64,000 bases of DNA. It comes from Plumapathes pennacea (taxonomy: Eukaryota; Cnidaria; Anthozoa; Antipatharia; Myriopathidae). Positions 22,379-46,929 of the stretch are shown piece by piece (within the stretch, counting starts at the first letter, position 1; the number at the start of each line of letters is the position of its first letter). The notes under the pieces are model-generated. The model was not told where the DNA came from, did no database searches, and saw only the letters and a program-made list of their open reading frames with translations. Both the position numbers and the translations under genes were made by a program. The stretch is taken from positions 40,529,680 through 40,593,679 of the forward strand of contig OZ038462.1 in assembly GCA_964036295.1 (NCBI GenBank), given 5' to 3'.

Positions 22379-22599
22379 CTGAACACCTTGGCAGTCTTTC
22401 CACTATGTTTCACGGAGGGCATCTCTCCTGAGTCTCCTGTCCGCTCCACATCTCGACAACCAACAAAAGTACGTTGCTTTTCTTCTACTTTAAACTTCGA
22501 AGTCCATGATCGGAGGTGTGAGGGCTCAGCCGCTGTTGTGATGTTCGACTGCTGTCCGTTTTTAGACGCTGGTGAGATCTTCGTTGTGTGTTGAAACAA
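22379..22599 (-). CDS. Candidate first exon of an unknown minus-strand gene
   Basis: From ATG at 22599, 73 codons (MFQHTTKISPASKNGQQSNI ... TAKVF) end in a strong donor (ttcag/gtaaga; the intron starts at 22378). The upstream sequence (22600-22750) is comparatively CG-rich, as for a promoter. The protein is Ser/Thr/Lys-rich with no recognised domain, and no second exon could be identified to the left. Confidence 0.4.
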
Positions 22600-22694
22600 T
22601 CAGGCGTCATGTGCATTATGATGAACTTAAATCAGGTTTGAGCCGTTTTGCACTTTGAACGCGTCGTGGTTTTGGCAAGGACTTCCGTGTCACG

Positions 22695-22903
22695 GAAGAA
22701 TATGGTGGTAACATTTAGGAGCGAGGCCACTCCGATAAATCGGAAAAGTTACGTGTTTTGTCCTTTTTCAGCGTGCTCGTTGCAAAGTCCGACTTATACA
22801 TAAGGAAGAATATGATAGCAAAGCTTAGCAGCGAGGCCACAACAACAAACCGGAAAAGTTGCGTTTCTTGTCCTTTTCATCGTGCTCTTGCAAAGTCCGA
22901 CTG
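22695..22903 (+). repeat. Tandem duplication, 2 x about 105 bp
   Basis: 22695-22795 and 22803-22903 share ggaagaatatg, agcgaggccac, cggaaaagtt, ttgtcctttt, cgtgctc and tgcaaagtccgact in the same order. Confidence 0.85.
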
Positions 22904-23582
22904 CATCACGACGTCGAACATTTTGATTTGCTGGCTTGTAGTGAAAACGTCAAATTTGGTTGTCAGCGACATCAGACCGAGCCATATGAAGAAAATTCTA
23001 CCATTTGATTCAGACGCACTTATTCGGCCCTTAGAGGCAGGTGTTGATAGCTTCGGTTGGGCAGTTCTGACAGTATGAATGGCGCGTGCCCTTGGGCTTT
23101 GCTTATTGGATAGTTTGAAAAATTAAAAAGTATAAATACGGTGGTTCCTTGTATGGGATTTCGAGAGCACAATATAATTACCCTCAGGGACAGGAAACGA
23201 AAAATGTTATCTATTCGCGTGCTCCTTGTCATGTAAAGATTCCAAAGAACTGAATAGCCATGTGGGAAATATAACTTCAGTTTTTCCTGGACGAAATGTT
23301 GCTTGCTAGCTCACAATCGGTGCATATTCCCACAACGTATTGCAGGCAGGTTCTGCAAGCAGCCAAACCGATCATCGACGAAGGGATGCTTTTGATTTAA
23401 CAAATATGAAACTGCATTGAAGCAGCGGTAAGCTCGCTGATTTATGTTCAATTAAGGTCTTTAGTCCTAGATCAGTACGGTATGCACCCGCAAATGGCGA
23501 GTTTCGTTTCCACGTCTCACGGCGTACTTCCATATATAAGTCATATAGGTTTGTGTCGTCCCAAAAGGGTATCATTTTCAGC
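22904..23582. other. Non-coding stretch
   Basis: No gene or strong repeat recognised; a plus-strand frame ending at 23078 overlaps the tandem duplication and is probably not coding. Confidence 0.35.
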
Positions 23583-23800
23583 ATTTTAGTTTGAAATAGG
23601 GTATCGATTTTGAGCCTTTGGTCCGGAATAGGGTAGGAGATTTTGATATTTGGTCTGAAATAGGGTCGAAAATCGCAAATTTTGGTCTGAAATAGGGTAA
23701 GGGTTTTCAGTCTTGGGCAGCACACTCCCACCCAACATTTTGAGGAGTACCCCCCTCCAACCCCCCCTCCCCTCCCTCTCCCCCACTCCACCCGGGAGAG
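23583..23800. repeat. Degenerate tandem repeat plus a segment of the 18.5-kb TIR family
   Basis: Four units of about 31-33 bp centred on ttggtctgaaatagggta (23585-23705) are followed by ttttcagtcttgggcagcac and a gagtacccccctcc run. The latter matches the TIR of the 18475-20212 element (tttcaggactgggcagcaca, gagtacccccctccc), so this is a related, tail-expanded fragment. Confidence 0.8.
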
Positions 23801-23830
23801 ACAGACAGACAAACACTATTTATTCATACA

Positions 23831-23836
23831 TTTTAT
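23831..23836 (-). terminator. Polyadenylation signal of the LDH gene
   Basis: Reverse complement reads AATAAA about 115 bp past the LDH stop codon. Confidence 0.5.
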
Positions 23837-23950
23837 TGCAGTTGAAGTTAGCCGACTAGCAGAGCACGGCAAACATTACTTTAATTAGTAGGGTCCTTAA
23901 TGATGCCAACTTGGTTCCAGTTTATTTTAACCTGTTTCACAGGAGCTAGC

Positions 23951-24115
23951 TTACAATGCCAACGACTGCTGGACATCCAGCATGGTGCGGGCGCACTTTT
24001 TTAGTTTCTCTCTCTCTGCGTCAGTCAAGGTCTGTTTGATGACAGAACAGACTCCTTGATTTCCAAGAACACAAGGCAGGCTGAGGAACACGTCGTCTTC
24101 TATACCGTGATATCC
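23951..24115 (-). CDS. LDH: LDH last exon
   Basis: Acceptor gtggttcag; encodes GYHGIEDDVFLSLPCVLGNQ ... KCARTMLDVQQSLAL and stops at 23951. Matches the LDH C-terminal helix in length. Confidence 0.92.
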   Translation of the reverse strand, partial: GYHGIEDDVFLSLPCVLGNQGVCSVIKQTLTDAEREKLKKCARTMLDVQQSLAL

Positions 24116-24682
24116 CTGAACCACAGAGCACAAACACGAGAAATCAGTACTACTTTTATTACGTAAGAAAGAAGGGCTAAAACCCGTGAAAAATTCCACG
24201 ATTTTTTGAGACGCCACTACATCAAGTTTAAATTCACGCTTCTAATTCGTCCTTCTAAAGATTTTGACTGAATATTCTATGAATACGACAACGACTTTGT
24301 TACAAAGCCATCTTATAGACAAGAATCTAGAATTCACCTTAAAGTTTGAAGTTCGAGTGCGATCCATCTAGCAATACGATTGAACCCCAAGAGTATAACA
24401 TATTAACTCTTGCTTGATCGTACGGCTAAGAGTTGTATTCGCACAGATTATTTTATTTCGACCATCTTCAGACTGGAGTGAAAATTCGTCGTCAGATGAC
24501 GGTATTTGTTTGTCGTTGTGATTGTTCGGTTTGAGCGCGTGTTGTGGTTTGTCGTCAAGCTTCCAGTGCCATAGTGATTGGTCCGTTGTTGTTCACTTTG
24601 CCATGTTTATTGTTTAGACTGTGAATACAGCTGCTTCACTCAAAAGCTGCCCGACGTTAGGCAGCCGTATTTGCAGGATATT

Positions 24683-25053
24683 AGGGAGCTTAAAGCAAAC
24701 TAGGACGGCGACGGCAACGCGAGGAACCAGGAAAAGAGTGTCTCTGTAATCCTTATGTCTTTGTAACTTTGCCTATTTTTAGTTTGCTCAAATTTGTTCG
24801 GTTTTTGCCGAAGTTTTATTGCTTTCATCGTCTCCTACTAAGAAGAACGATTGTCGCAATTTCTCAAAATGTCGTCCACGTCCTGACAACAGCCTAAAAA
24901 AGAAGCATTTGAAGTCGCACGCGAGAGCACGACAACCCGAGATCATGTCAATTTCACATATTCACGTGCGCCTTTTGTCTTCTGCAATAAGTTTTATTGT
25001 TTCACCGACGTTGCCGTCGTCTTCTCCCGTCCTGGTGCTTAAGCTCTCTATTA
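24683..25053 (+). mobile_element. MITE-like element with TIRs of about 45 bp in an LDH intron
   Basis: Left end gagcttaaagcaaactagga ... cggcgacggcaacg and right end cgttgccgtcgtcttctcccgtcctggtgcttaagctc are inverted copies. Interior motifs (tttgccgaagttttattgc, cgtctcctactaagaagaac, cacgcgagagcacgac) recur at 25140-25690 and, inverted, at 44490-44840. Confidence 0.8.
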
Positions 25054-25139
25054 GGAAGCTTAAACACGAAGGCGCTATAAAAGGCCGTTGGCCCCGCCTC
25101 TTTCGACAGGAGCTGTTGTCTCGGTCGTTGTTGATTGAC
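25054..25139 (+). repeat. Dispersed segment shared with 40010-40490
   Basis: aaacacgaaggcgctataaa, ggccgttggccccgcctctt, tcgacaggagctgttgtctc, ggtcgttgttgattgacaag. At 40 kb the same text is split by a 359-bp insertion. Confidence 0.8.
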
Positions 25140-25690
25140 AAGTGGCAACGTAGGAATTAGGAAAAAGTGTCTCCGTATTTCGCAAGTCTTTCTAACTTCG
25201 TCTATGCTTAAGTTGCCTAAATTTGTTCCGTTTTTGCCGAAGTTCTATTGCGTTCATCGTCTCCTACTAAGAAGAATGACTGTCGTAATTTCTCAAAATG
25301 TCGTCCACGTTCTGACAACAGCCTAAAAGCTGGTGTTACACTGGTCGATTTGCAACGACGATTTGCTCCAAATCCACGTAACGGTGTTGCAAGTTTTTGA
25401 ATCGCTTGCAAAAACTTTCAACGCGTTGCAGCACTGCAAACATCGCGAAAAATCGTTTGCAATGGGGTGTTACACCTCAACGATTTTTAGCGCAACATCA
25501 CATCGTTGCAAATCGACCAGTGTAACACCACCTTAAAAGGATTTGGAGTCGCACGCGAGAGCACGACGACCCCGAGATCATGTCAATTTCACAGAATCAC
25601 GTGCGCCTTTTGTCTTCTGCAATGAGTTTTATTGTTTCACCGACGTTGTCGTCGTCCTCTTCCGTCCTGGTGCTTAAACTATCTATTTAT
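25140..25690 (+). mobile_element. Second copy of the 24.7-kb MITE family, interrupted
   Basis: Same interior as 24683-25053 (tttgccgaagttctattgcg, cgtctcctactaagaagaat, gagtcgcacgcgagagcacg). It is interrupted at 25332-25530 by the gtgttacactggtcg MITE. Confidence 0.8.
25332..25530. mobile_element. MITE, ggtgttacactggtcg family, nested copy
   Basis: Termini ctggtgttacactggtcgat and atcgaccagtgtaacaccac; flanks ctaaaag and ttaaaag fit a TTAA-centred target duplication. It lies inside another MITE, itself in an LDH intron. Confidence 0.88.
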
Positions 25691-25800
25691 TGTTTGTCAG
25701 TTTCGTTCGAGGTAATGGTGCATTAGTCATTTATAAGGGGCAAGTAGTGACACGAAGGGGTGTGTCACACATCAATTCTTGTCGTTTCTCTGAGTCCTAC

Positions 25801-25924
25801 CTTCACAAGGGTTGACACAGCTCGGATACTTCTCTCGTTTCTCAAGATTGATTGAGTCAGAGCAGCCACACTCAGTCCGATAGCCCAGGACGTGTACCCT
25901 TTCAACTTGATCACCTCGTACGCA
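25801..25924 (-). CDS. LDH: LDH penultimate exon
   Basis: Acceptor ccactcag; encodes [20 protein letters not shown] followed by [20 protein letters not shown]; donor gaag/gtagga, phase 0. Confidence 0.92.
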
Positions 25925-26646
25925 CTGAGTGGATAACAGAAAACCTCGTAAAGGCTCAGGTGTCAGTGCAGTGAACCTCCATGCGCTATTAGAACTGACT
26001 GCACTTGGAAATTTACACACATCTCGTTTTTCGGCCTCTATTTACTCAAAACGTTTTAGTAAAATTTAGGCCCCCCTCAATCCCTCCCTCCCCTCTGCCC
26101 TTGGCTCTTGTTCGCAGTGTCCGATCAAATAAATGTAGTACGGCTTCAATGCGAAGGTGACAGTAAAGGAGACTGATAGAGTGATCTTTACCATAACTAT
26201 TGCCATACATCAATATCTTACAGCATAGCACAGCACACGGCAAGAAAACACAATGTAACAGCATAAGATAAATAGTTCTACACGATTTGTCTGTCTGGGG
26301 GAGGGGGATTCCGCACAGCCACCGGACAGTTTTGTTTTAACCCCTAAGAGGTACTAAAAGTGAGAGCCAATTTTGACCTTAAAAGAAACATCAAAAGCAT
26401 ATTTTAAACAGGGTAATGACGCCATCAAAATCACTACAGTGACAGTAAAGGGGACTGGTAGAGCGATACTATAGATAAATTATATGATACAGTGATATGA
26501 CACGATTGAATAAGATATGATGCATTGCAGCAGCAACTATACAATAAAATGCGATTCAATAAGTGATAAAATAGGATAGAATAAAAAACCTAACCAACCA
26601 TAAATATCATAATAATCAAAATAGCTCAATAAGCAAGAAACTTTAC
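25925..26646. other. LDH intron
   Basis: Intron sequence between two LDH exons. AT-rich; no exon or strong repeat seen apart from gacagtaaagg/agactgatagag, which occurs twice (26159-26182 and 26441-26464). Confidence 0.5.
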
Positions 26647-26764
26647 CTGTTAACAACATCCTTGTGGATTTGTGCCCAGTCCTCTGGGTCGTCAGTCGTG
26701 CCAAGAGCAGGATTCAGATTGTGAAGAGGCACTCCGCTGACATTTACGCCGCTCCACACGGGCA
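26647..26764 (-). CDS. LDH: LDH exon after the catalytic region
   Basis: Acceptor ttgtgcccag; starts in phase 1; encodes [20 protein letters not shown] and [14 protein letters not shown]; donor acag/gtaaag, phase 2. Confidence 0.9.
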
Positions 26765-28010
26765 CTGGGCACAAGGAAAGAAAGAATCTATAGTATCATG
26801 CCCTCGTGGCTTGTAGAATAAAAAGGTAAAGGTAAAGTGATCTAATTTAACGTCGGTAGTTCCGTCCTTCTGAGAACTGTTATCAATGGAGGCTGACGGT
26901 TCGCCCTACACGAAGCTGTATGGGCCAGGGCTTACAACCAGGATTCTACGGTACCAAGGGTCGAAGTGGTGACCCTTCATATACCTCTAGTAAAAATCCA
27001 CATCCTCATCATGCCTAAGGAAAACGTGCAGAAAAACCGTACGCAACTCGCTTTTGGAGAAAGAGAACTACTGGAGAAATATAGGTTGGATGCAGTAGCC
27101 ATTGATAGGAAATATGACTATTCAGTTGCCATTGGCGGTTTTTGTAAACATTTCACCCTACAGCCGTCCAAATTAAATTAGTAAAGACAAGCAGAATTAG
27201 GCTCAAGTAAAATATATTTATTTTAACTCGTACGCGAATGACCAAATGGAAGATTCATAGGTGCTTCACATTTCACTGTCTCTGCCGACTGAAACATTGA
27301 CACAAAATAATAACAGGTCGATTTATGTACCGTTGCAACGTGTTGTCATACTGTACACAGTTCATCAGGAAAATTGGGCGATGCATAGTACTGGCCAGAA
27401 CCTTTCATTCGAGCGTTTTTGGCACACATATCTTCAAAAATTGTGATTTGAGACAAAATTAAGAAGGGGCTTTAGTTTCCCCAAAAGGGGCTCAATGTTG
27501 TTTTGCGTATCCACGTCAAGCATCTGCAGCTTTCCCTCGGCAAGGCAACTCGTCGCTTTAACTCCGTATCGGTTCAGTTGACGCCAAGTTCATTGATTCA
27601 CAACACTGAAGTAACCTTTCGTTTGACCAGTTTGATACATATTTCAAAAGCTGTGGCAAGTTATCCTGGTAAGCTTGAAGCAATTCATCATGAAACATTC
27701 ACTAACCCGATTGCCTCGCTGAAAACGCTGTGACCTCATGGGTTTCTCGTGATCACAAGCTTGTCACAAACCAGACTTTGCCGCCCTATCATTGTTTCCT
27801 CGACCAATGGTAAAGTTCGTGTGCATTCAGCAATCTGGTGTGGTTCGCTTTCATTGGTCCCAAATGATCGATTGTTACTTCACATTACATAACATTACAC
27901 ATTCGATGGCATAGTGTCTATGGCGCTAGTGCGCAGTGGACACAAAAACTCTACAAATATTGCTCACAAATAGAGTTGATTTTAAAGACAATATTTAGAG
28001 TGAATGTCAC
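26765..28010. other. LDH intron in which the middle exons should lie
   Basis: Read on the minus strand, no LDH codons are found here. It holds a dispersed repeat (27000-27215, shared with 20213-20440). It also has a minus-strand frame of about 55 codons around 27420-27590 with no recognised homologue. Confidence 0.6.
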
Positions 28011-28148
28011 CTGTTGCATAATGCTGTACGCACATGCCATGCCAACCTGCCCAGCACCAACAACAGTAACCTTTCTTGGTGGAAGTTTTGGCTGTGAATC
28101 AGGAACTGAGCATGCTTCCATCAAGGCTTCCTTTATGTTTGTAGCCAT
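28011..28148 (-). CDS. LDH: LDH exon 1: start and NAD-binding motif
   Basis: MATNIKEALMEAC opens at 28148. KVTVVGAGQVGMACAYSIMQ carries the Rossmann glycine motif. Donor aacag/gtgaca; ends in phase 0. Confidence 0.88.
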
Positions 28149-28645
28149 TCTTTTTCTTGACCTGATATTAACATAACTGGGTATCAGCTTGATTCTTTAT
28201 TTTGATAATTATTATTACTAAATATTATTATAAATATATTATTGGTATTACTATTCTATTATTACTATTCTATTATCATCATCATTATTATTATATTATG
28301 ACTTATCAGATTATAATGATTATCTTATCACTCTCAACTGGGCATGAGTGGTTGATGTCATAATCGAAGATGCAAGGTGGTTCACAGGAAATTCAAATCA
28401 ATTTGCCTATTTTGCCTTTGCTTTTCTTTTGTGCTTCTGTAGTCTAACAGTGCTCAGGGGTTTTGTGTTCAAACCTTTCTTGTCTATGTGTCACCATTCA
28501 TTATATATTTTTATTATAAGAAATCACCAGTATTCTAGTTATGCGGTCTGTACTAGCTTGATTGTGAAAGTCGTTTAAGAAACATATGTTGTGTTTACAC
28601 TAGACACAGCTACTGTGGTATAACATTAACCACTCTAAATATGCA
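28149..28645. other. LDH 5' flank
   Basis: AT-rich with tatta/attat runs at 28200-28330. It should include the LDH promoter, but no specific site is recognised. Confidence 0.4.
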
Positions 28646-28994
28646 TTTTTACCACAACACACTAGTTTCTCATTCTCTGATTGGTCAATTTACTGGGGCA
28701 ATTAAGAGTCCAGACAACAATGCTGACACCAGCATGTCACGCTTTGCAGTGAAATACAATGAAACTTTCCTGTATATTTCTAAATATTGTGGTAAAAACC
28801 GAATTTCCACTGGTTTGCCATGGTGTGGACTCTTATTTACCACAATTTAAGTCATCACATGGTCAAAATTAGTTGTGGACTCACTCGACGAAGCGCCTCA
28901 TGAGTCCACAACAGTTTGACCATGTGCATGATGATGTAAATCATGGTAAATAAGAGTCCACACCACGGCAAACCAGTGGAAATTTATCAAATAG
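28646..28994 (+). mobile_element. MITE with internal inverted repeats, copy 2
   Basis: Same element as 17547-17902, same orientation, with about 10% visible differences (e.g. cgacgaagcgcctcatgagt versus cggcgaagcgcctcgtgagt) and the same right end. Confidence 0.85.
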
Positions 28995-30177
28995 ACCATG
29001 ATGCTAAGCTCATATTTATCCTTTTACATGGATTGTGTGGTTGATTCACTGCAGTAAATCAAATGCTTTTACCACCGTAAACGTGTTTTGTGTAAACACG
29101 GCATTGTTGGTAAAAATGTTTTAAAATTTTCTAAACGAAAAAAAAAAAAAAAAACGAAAATGAGTTCACCTAACCATTGCAAGCTTATGACGTCATGAGA
29201 ATCGATCCAACATACAAAACCGCCTGATCGCTGCAGATCAGACAACGAGCAGTTCTACATTCCTAAATCGCTGAGCAAGAAGACATGGTTATCGTGGTTT
29301 TCACGCTGTGGTATCAATAAATTATTTGCATGGGAGCATATACGTTTTATAAATAAACCAACAAAATCTATTTACCCAAACCAAGAAGAAGTCGTCCGTT
29401 CCTCTTTGGAAATGCACTGATTGGGCAGTTTAGAAAATGACAGTATTGCTAAAGCTCCAAAATTAGATATTCCACAAGGATTTCACGTTCGCTTTGAAGT
29501 ATTGCAGTTGCGTGCACTGCAGCATGAACATCTTGGCTGTGGAAAGACATTATGTATGCTACATATAACGCCGAAAGCTCCACTCTCACCAGGCCTTCTC
29601 AGAGGGTTGTGACTAAACTGGATACTCCAAAATCAGGTTTCCGAGAGGAAACTGGGACCGAATCATAAATTAAATTTTCGTCAGCTCGGACCGTGTTCCG
29701 AAAACCGTACGACAGTGACATTGATGTTTTGAAAGTTTGTTTGGCGCGCATTGCAAGTCCGTCTGTGGGAGCCGGTTAATCGTACCTGACGTATTTCCGT
29801 TGGTTCGAATCGGCTGGCCGCGTCGCGCCGCCTGTGTTCCTTTTTACACGGACGTGGAGGTCAACTACAAATAAAACTAAAACAGCTCAAGACATAGTCG
29901 AAACTGTAACCAACCGAAATTTTACAAATAAACAGTAATATTGTCCTTTTCACGTTCACGACAACAATGCTCGGGTCAGCCGGCCATTTGCTCGAGAACA
30001 CAGTGGATTTGGATGAAAATAACTTATCTAAATGCAGTCTATAACTGTTGGCTTCTGTGGGATTATTATTCCTATTTACTTATTATTCCTGTGGTGATTT
30101 TTGACAGTTCACACCTTCGCTCGGAATGCTTAAATATTAATTGCATGTCTTATCTTGAATGCGTTCGTCTTCTGGAT
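28995..30177. other. Non-coding stretch with an inverted gene fragment
   Basis: It holds an A run (29140-29154). Positions 29599-29660 (gagggttgtgactaaactgg, atactccaaaatcaggtttc) are an inverted copy of 30481-30543 from the neighbouring minus-strand frame and read RVVTKLDTPKSGFREETGT in the plus direction. No full gene is supported. Confidence 0.5.
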
Positions 30178-30620
30178 TTAAGACTGATCAAGAAACACAG
30201 GATCGTACACAAGCCGTTTCAATCGCTCTCCTGAATAGTTCACGCGGTGGGACTTTTTCATCTTGGTGTCAATATTCATCTGTGCCAGATCAGCCAGAAC
30301 AAGCCTTTCTTCTTTACTATTTTCTCCCCGAGCTAATGTTTTCCTTCTAAAACCTTTCCAGTGCCGAATTTTATTTGACTGTCTTCCGGTGTCAGATGCT
30401 TTAGACAAACCGAGGTCGTTTTTTTGTCAACAATGCTCGTAAACGGCTCCGGACGACTTCGCCGATAACTCGTTGTTTTGGTCCCAGTCTTCTCTCGGAA
30501 ACCTGATTTTGGAGTATCCAGTTTAGTCACGACCCTTCTCAGAGCTTTCTTAGACCTGGCGTGGTCACCAAGTTCTGATCTTTGAATTTTTGCCGCCATT
30601 GTGGGATGTTTACTGTCCAT
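30178..30620 (-). pseudogene. Unknown protein, frameshifted single-exon gene or exon
   Basis: From ATG 30620 (MDSKHPTMAAKIQRSELGDH) a basic, Ser/Thr/Lys-rich frame runs to a stop at 30333. A second frame from about 30408 to a stop at 30178 continues with KEERLVLADLAQMNIDTKMK and YSGERLKRLVYDPVFL. The two look like one protein of about 145 residues broken by a one-base shift between about 30330 and 30410. No domain is recognised. It is head-to-head with CCDC138 (777 bp between start codons), so a shared promoter region is possible. Confidence 0.4.
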
Positions 30621-31167
30621 TTCTGTTGTTTTCCAACTGACTTACCCCGTATATAAAGTACATCCATCGACATATACATTAGGGAAGAAATCACCATTAT
30701 TCTTTATCTTCGTTTCCGGCTGGTCTCGGGGCAAGGATTGTCATAAGGTATAAAACTATTTGTTGCTATTTTGATTTGAATTGATTGTTCGATCGTCCGA
30801 CCGTTTGTTCCTTTGTTTGTTTGTTTGTTTGTTTGTCAAGGTTTCTCCCATGTTGCTCACGCTCAGATGGTGAAGGCCTGTTTTCATTAACCCATACAAA
30901 TAAACATAAACATGAGAGAACGGCAGTGCGACATAAGCGTATAAGGAATCGAACACGTCCGTTCCTTGTGCTTATGCGCTAGAAATTGTGTGTTTGAGGG
31001 AGTCACCACATACGCCAACCTGCGCCATTTTAGACAAATCCGCGAATCTGTAAAAGAAAAGGATCAGGCCAGATCAATATTGTATTTTGTGAATGCTGAT
31101 AATATATCTAGTTGGATAGTTAATACAACATCAAATATTGCATACCTGTAGGCAGTGTTAATGATTT

Positions 31168-31389
31168 GGGGGATGAAGAGGAATAATGGAATGTTCATTC
31201 TTCCATTATTCTGGAATAATGAAGTGGCATTATTCCATTATTCCACCTCAAAAATTTCCATTATTCCATTATTCCGATCCAGAAAACCTCCTTATTCCGT
31301 TATTCCAGAAAAACCAAGGCCATTATTACATTATTCCGCTGCAAAAATTCCTGTTATAATTCTTATTCCATCATTCCTCTTCATCCCCC
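31168..31389. mobile_element. MITE ending 7 bp before the CCDC138 start codon
   Basis: Terminal inverted repeats of about 24 bp: gggggatgaagaggaataat on the left and its complement (attcctcttcatccccc, one mismatch) on the right. Most of the inside is made of attattcc / ggaataat repeats. The ATG of CCDC138 is at 31397. The 3' edge (pyrimidine-rich ... gataag) could also act as a splice acceptor. Confidence 0.85.
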
Positions 31390-31396
31390 GATAAGG

Positions 31397-45710
<14,314 letters not shown>

Positions 45711-46576
45711 ATCCAAGTGACTTGTGGGTACCCAGCATAAAAATGCTTACGATCCTTGCGCCTGCACTCGTACAGCGGTCCTTCGTTGCGTCGTATTTCC
45801 TCAAAATAATTAACAAGAAGAATAGACATTTTCCTTTCGAGTCAACTTTTTGGAATGTTTTTTTGCATTGAATCGAGTAATGATAAAAAATAACAAAGTC
45901 CATAGTATTCATGAAACTTTTATAAACAAGAAATGCGTTACGAAAAAATATATTGTTTCGTAAATTCCATTATCACATGACCAGTTTGGACTCGCCCACG
46001 TCATCCTATGTAATTTTGCCTGAGAGCTAACGAGAGCCGCAAAGAGTCGGGTTGAGAGCCGTAAAGAGCCATCCATTCACAATACATGCCGCTTAGTTAC
46101 ATACGAAGCCGTCATACTGTCGCTGTCGTCTAGCTGTAGTCTTTCATGCGAATATGAGCAAGGGTTTGTACGGAACTGCATCACCAAAGACGGAGTAATG
46201 ACAGTGCTTTTTCCTGATAAGCACTAACGGTGTATTGTAGGCGGATATTTGTGTACATGTTTGCCTTATTAGCATAAATCAAATTTCAAGCATGCAACCA
46301 GTAACTTTGATTTGTGGCCCATCAAATATTTCCTTCCGCGCGTGATTGGTGGAATCGTGACACGTGACCGAATAACCCCCGCCTGGCGAACTATCGCTGT
46401 TTTGACAATATCCGAACACAGTTTTAATCACAAAAAACCATTAGGAGATGACTACCGAGGAGGACATCATTTTATTTTTGTCGAAAAAGTAGTTCCAGAA
46501 AGCACTAAAGAGCTTCACAGTTCTTGCGCCTTTATTTGCGCTGCGAGAGGAAATAGTTGAAGGATAATAAAGACAA
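45711..46576. other. Intergenic stretch
   Basis: 3' flank of CCDC138; gagagccg(c/t)aaagag occurs twice (46033-46070). A plus-strand frame at 46312-46560 has no recognised homologue. Confidence 0.4.
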
Positions 46577-46748
46577 TAAACTACTTTTGGCTTCGGAAAT
46601 ATGAACGGATAATGTCCTTGGACATTATCTGTTCCTCGAAGCTCACAGTTGCCCTCGAGCTTCGCTCGCGGGCAACTGTTCGCTTCTCGGAACAGATAAT
46701 ATCCTCGGACAAATATCAGTTCATATTTCCTCGCCAAAAGTAGTTTAC
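46577..46748. repeat. Foldback element
   Basis: aaactacttttggcttcgga...atgaac, cagataat and gggcaactgt blocks occur as an inverted repeat around a short loop tcgagcttcgctcgc (46664-46678). Arms about 75-80 bp. Confidence 0.85.
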
Positions 46749-46839
46749 TGTTTATAGCACAATGGCGAGGGACCAAAACTTCGAAGTCGATCGCTTCCAG
46801 TCGTTCAATCATAAAAGTACCTTTCAAATCTTATCATGA

Positions 46840-46929
46840 ATGGGACGGGTGATTTTAAAGACACAAGTGTTTGATGTTTGGCTGGAGCATCCAGATGTCA
46901 TATCACTCTCAACATGCGTCTTAGAACAG
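46840..46929 (+). CDS. Small gene exon 1
   Basis: 30 codons from ATG to the GC donor cag/gcaagt. Confidence 0.45.

Larger units (their letters stand above)
23951..28148 (-). pseudogene. LDH: L-lactate dehydrogenase gene lacking its middle exon(s)
   Basis: L-LDH interconverts pyruvate and lactate with NAD(H) in the cytosol. Exons read on the minus strand: 28148-28011 (46 codons), 26764-26647, 25924-25801 and 24115-23951 (stop). Exon 1 has the dinucleotide-binding GAGQVG. The three C-terminal exons are well conserved and in phase with each other. The codons between about residue 47 and about residue 190 of a normal LDH (substrate-loop Arg, Asp and the catalytic His motif) are not present in 26765-28010. 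Splicing exon 1 to the 26764 exon gives a stop after six codons (phase 0 meets phase 1), so the locus as written cannot make LDH. This is either a real deletion or a misassembly. Lengths otherwise fit a protein of about 330 residues. Confidence 0.88.

Noticed and set aside
27420-27590. Minus-strand frame in the LDH intron considered as the missing LDH exon
   Set aside because: Its text (LAEGKLQMLDVDTQNN) matches no LDH segment and lacks the catalytic motifs and splice phase needed.
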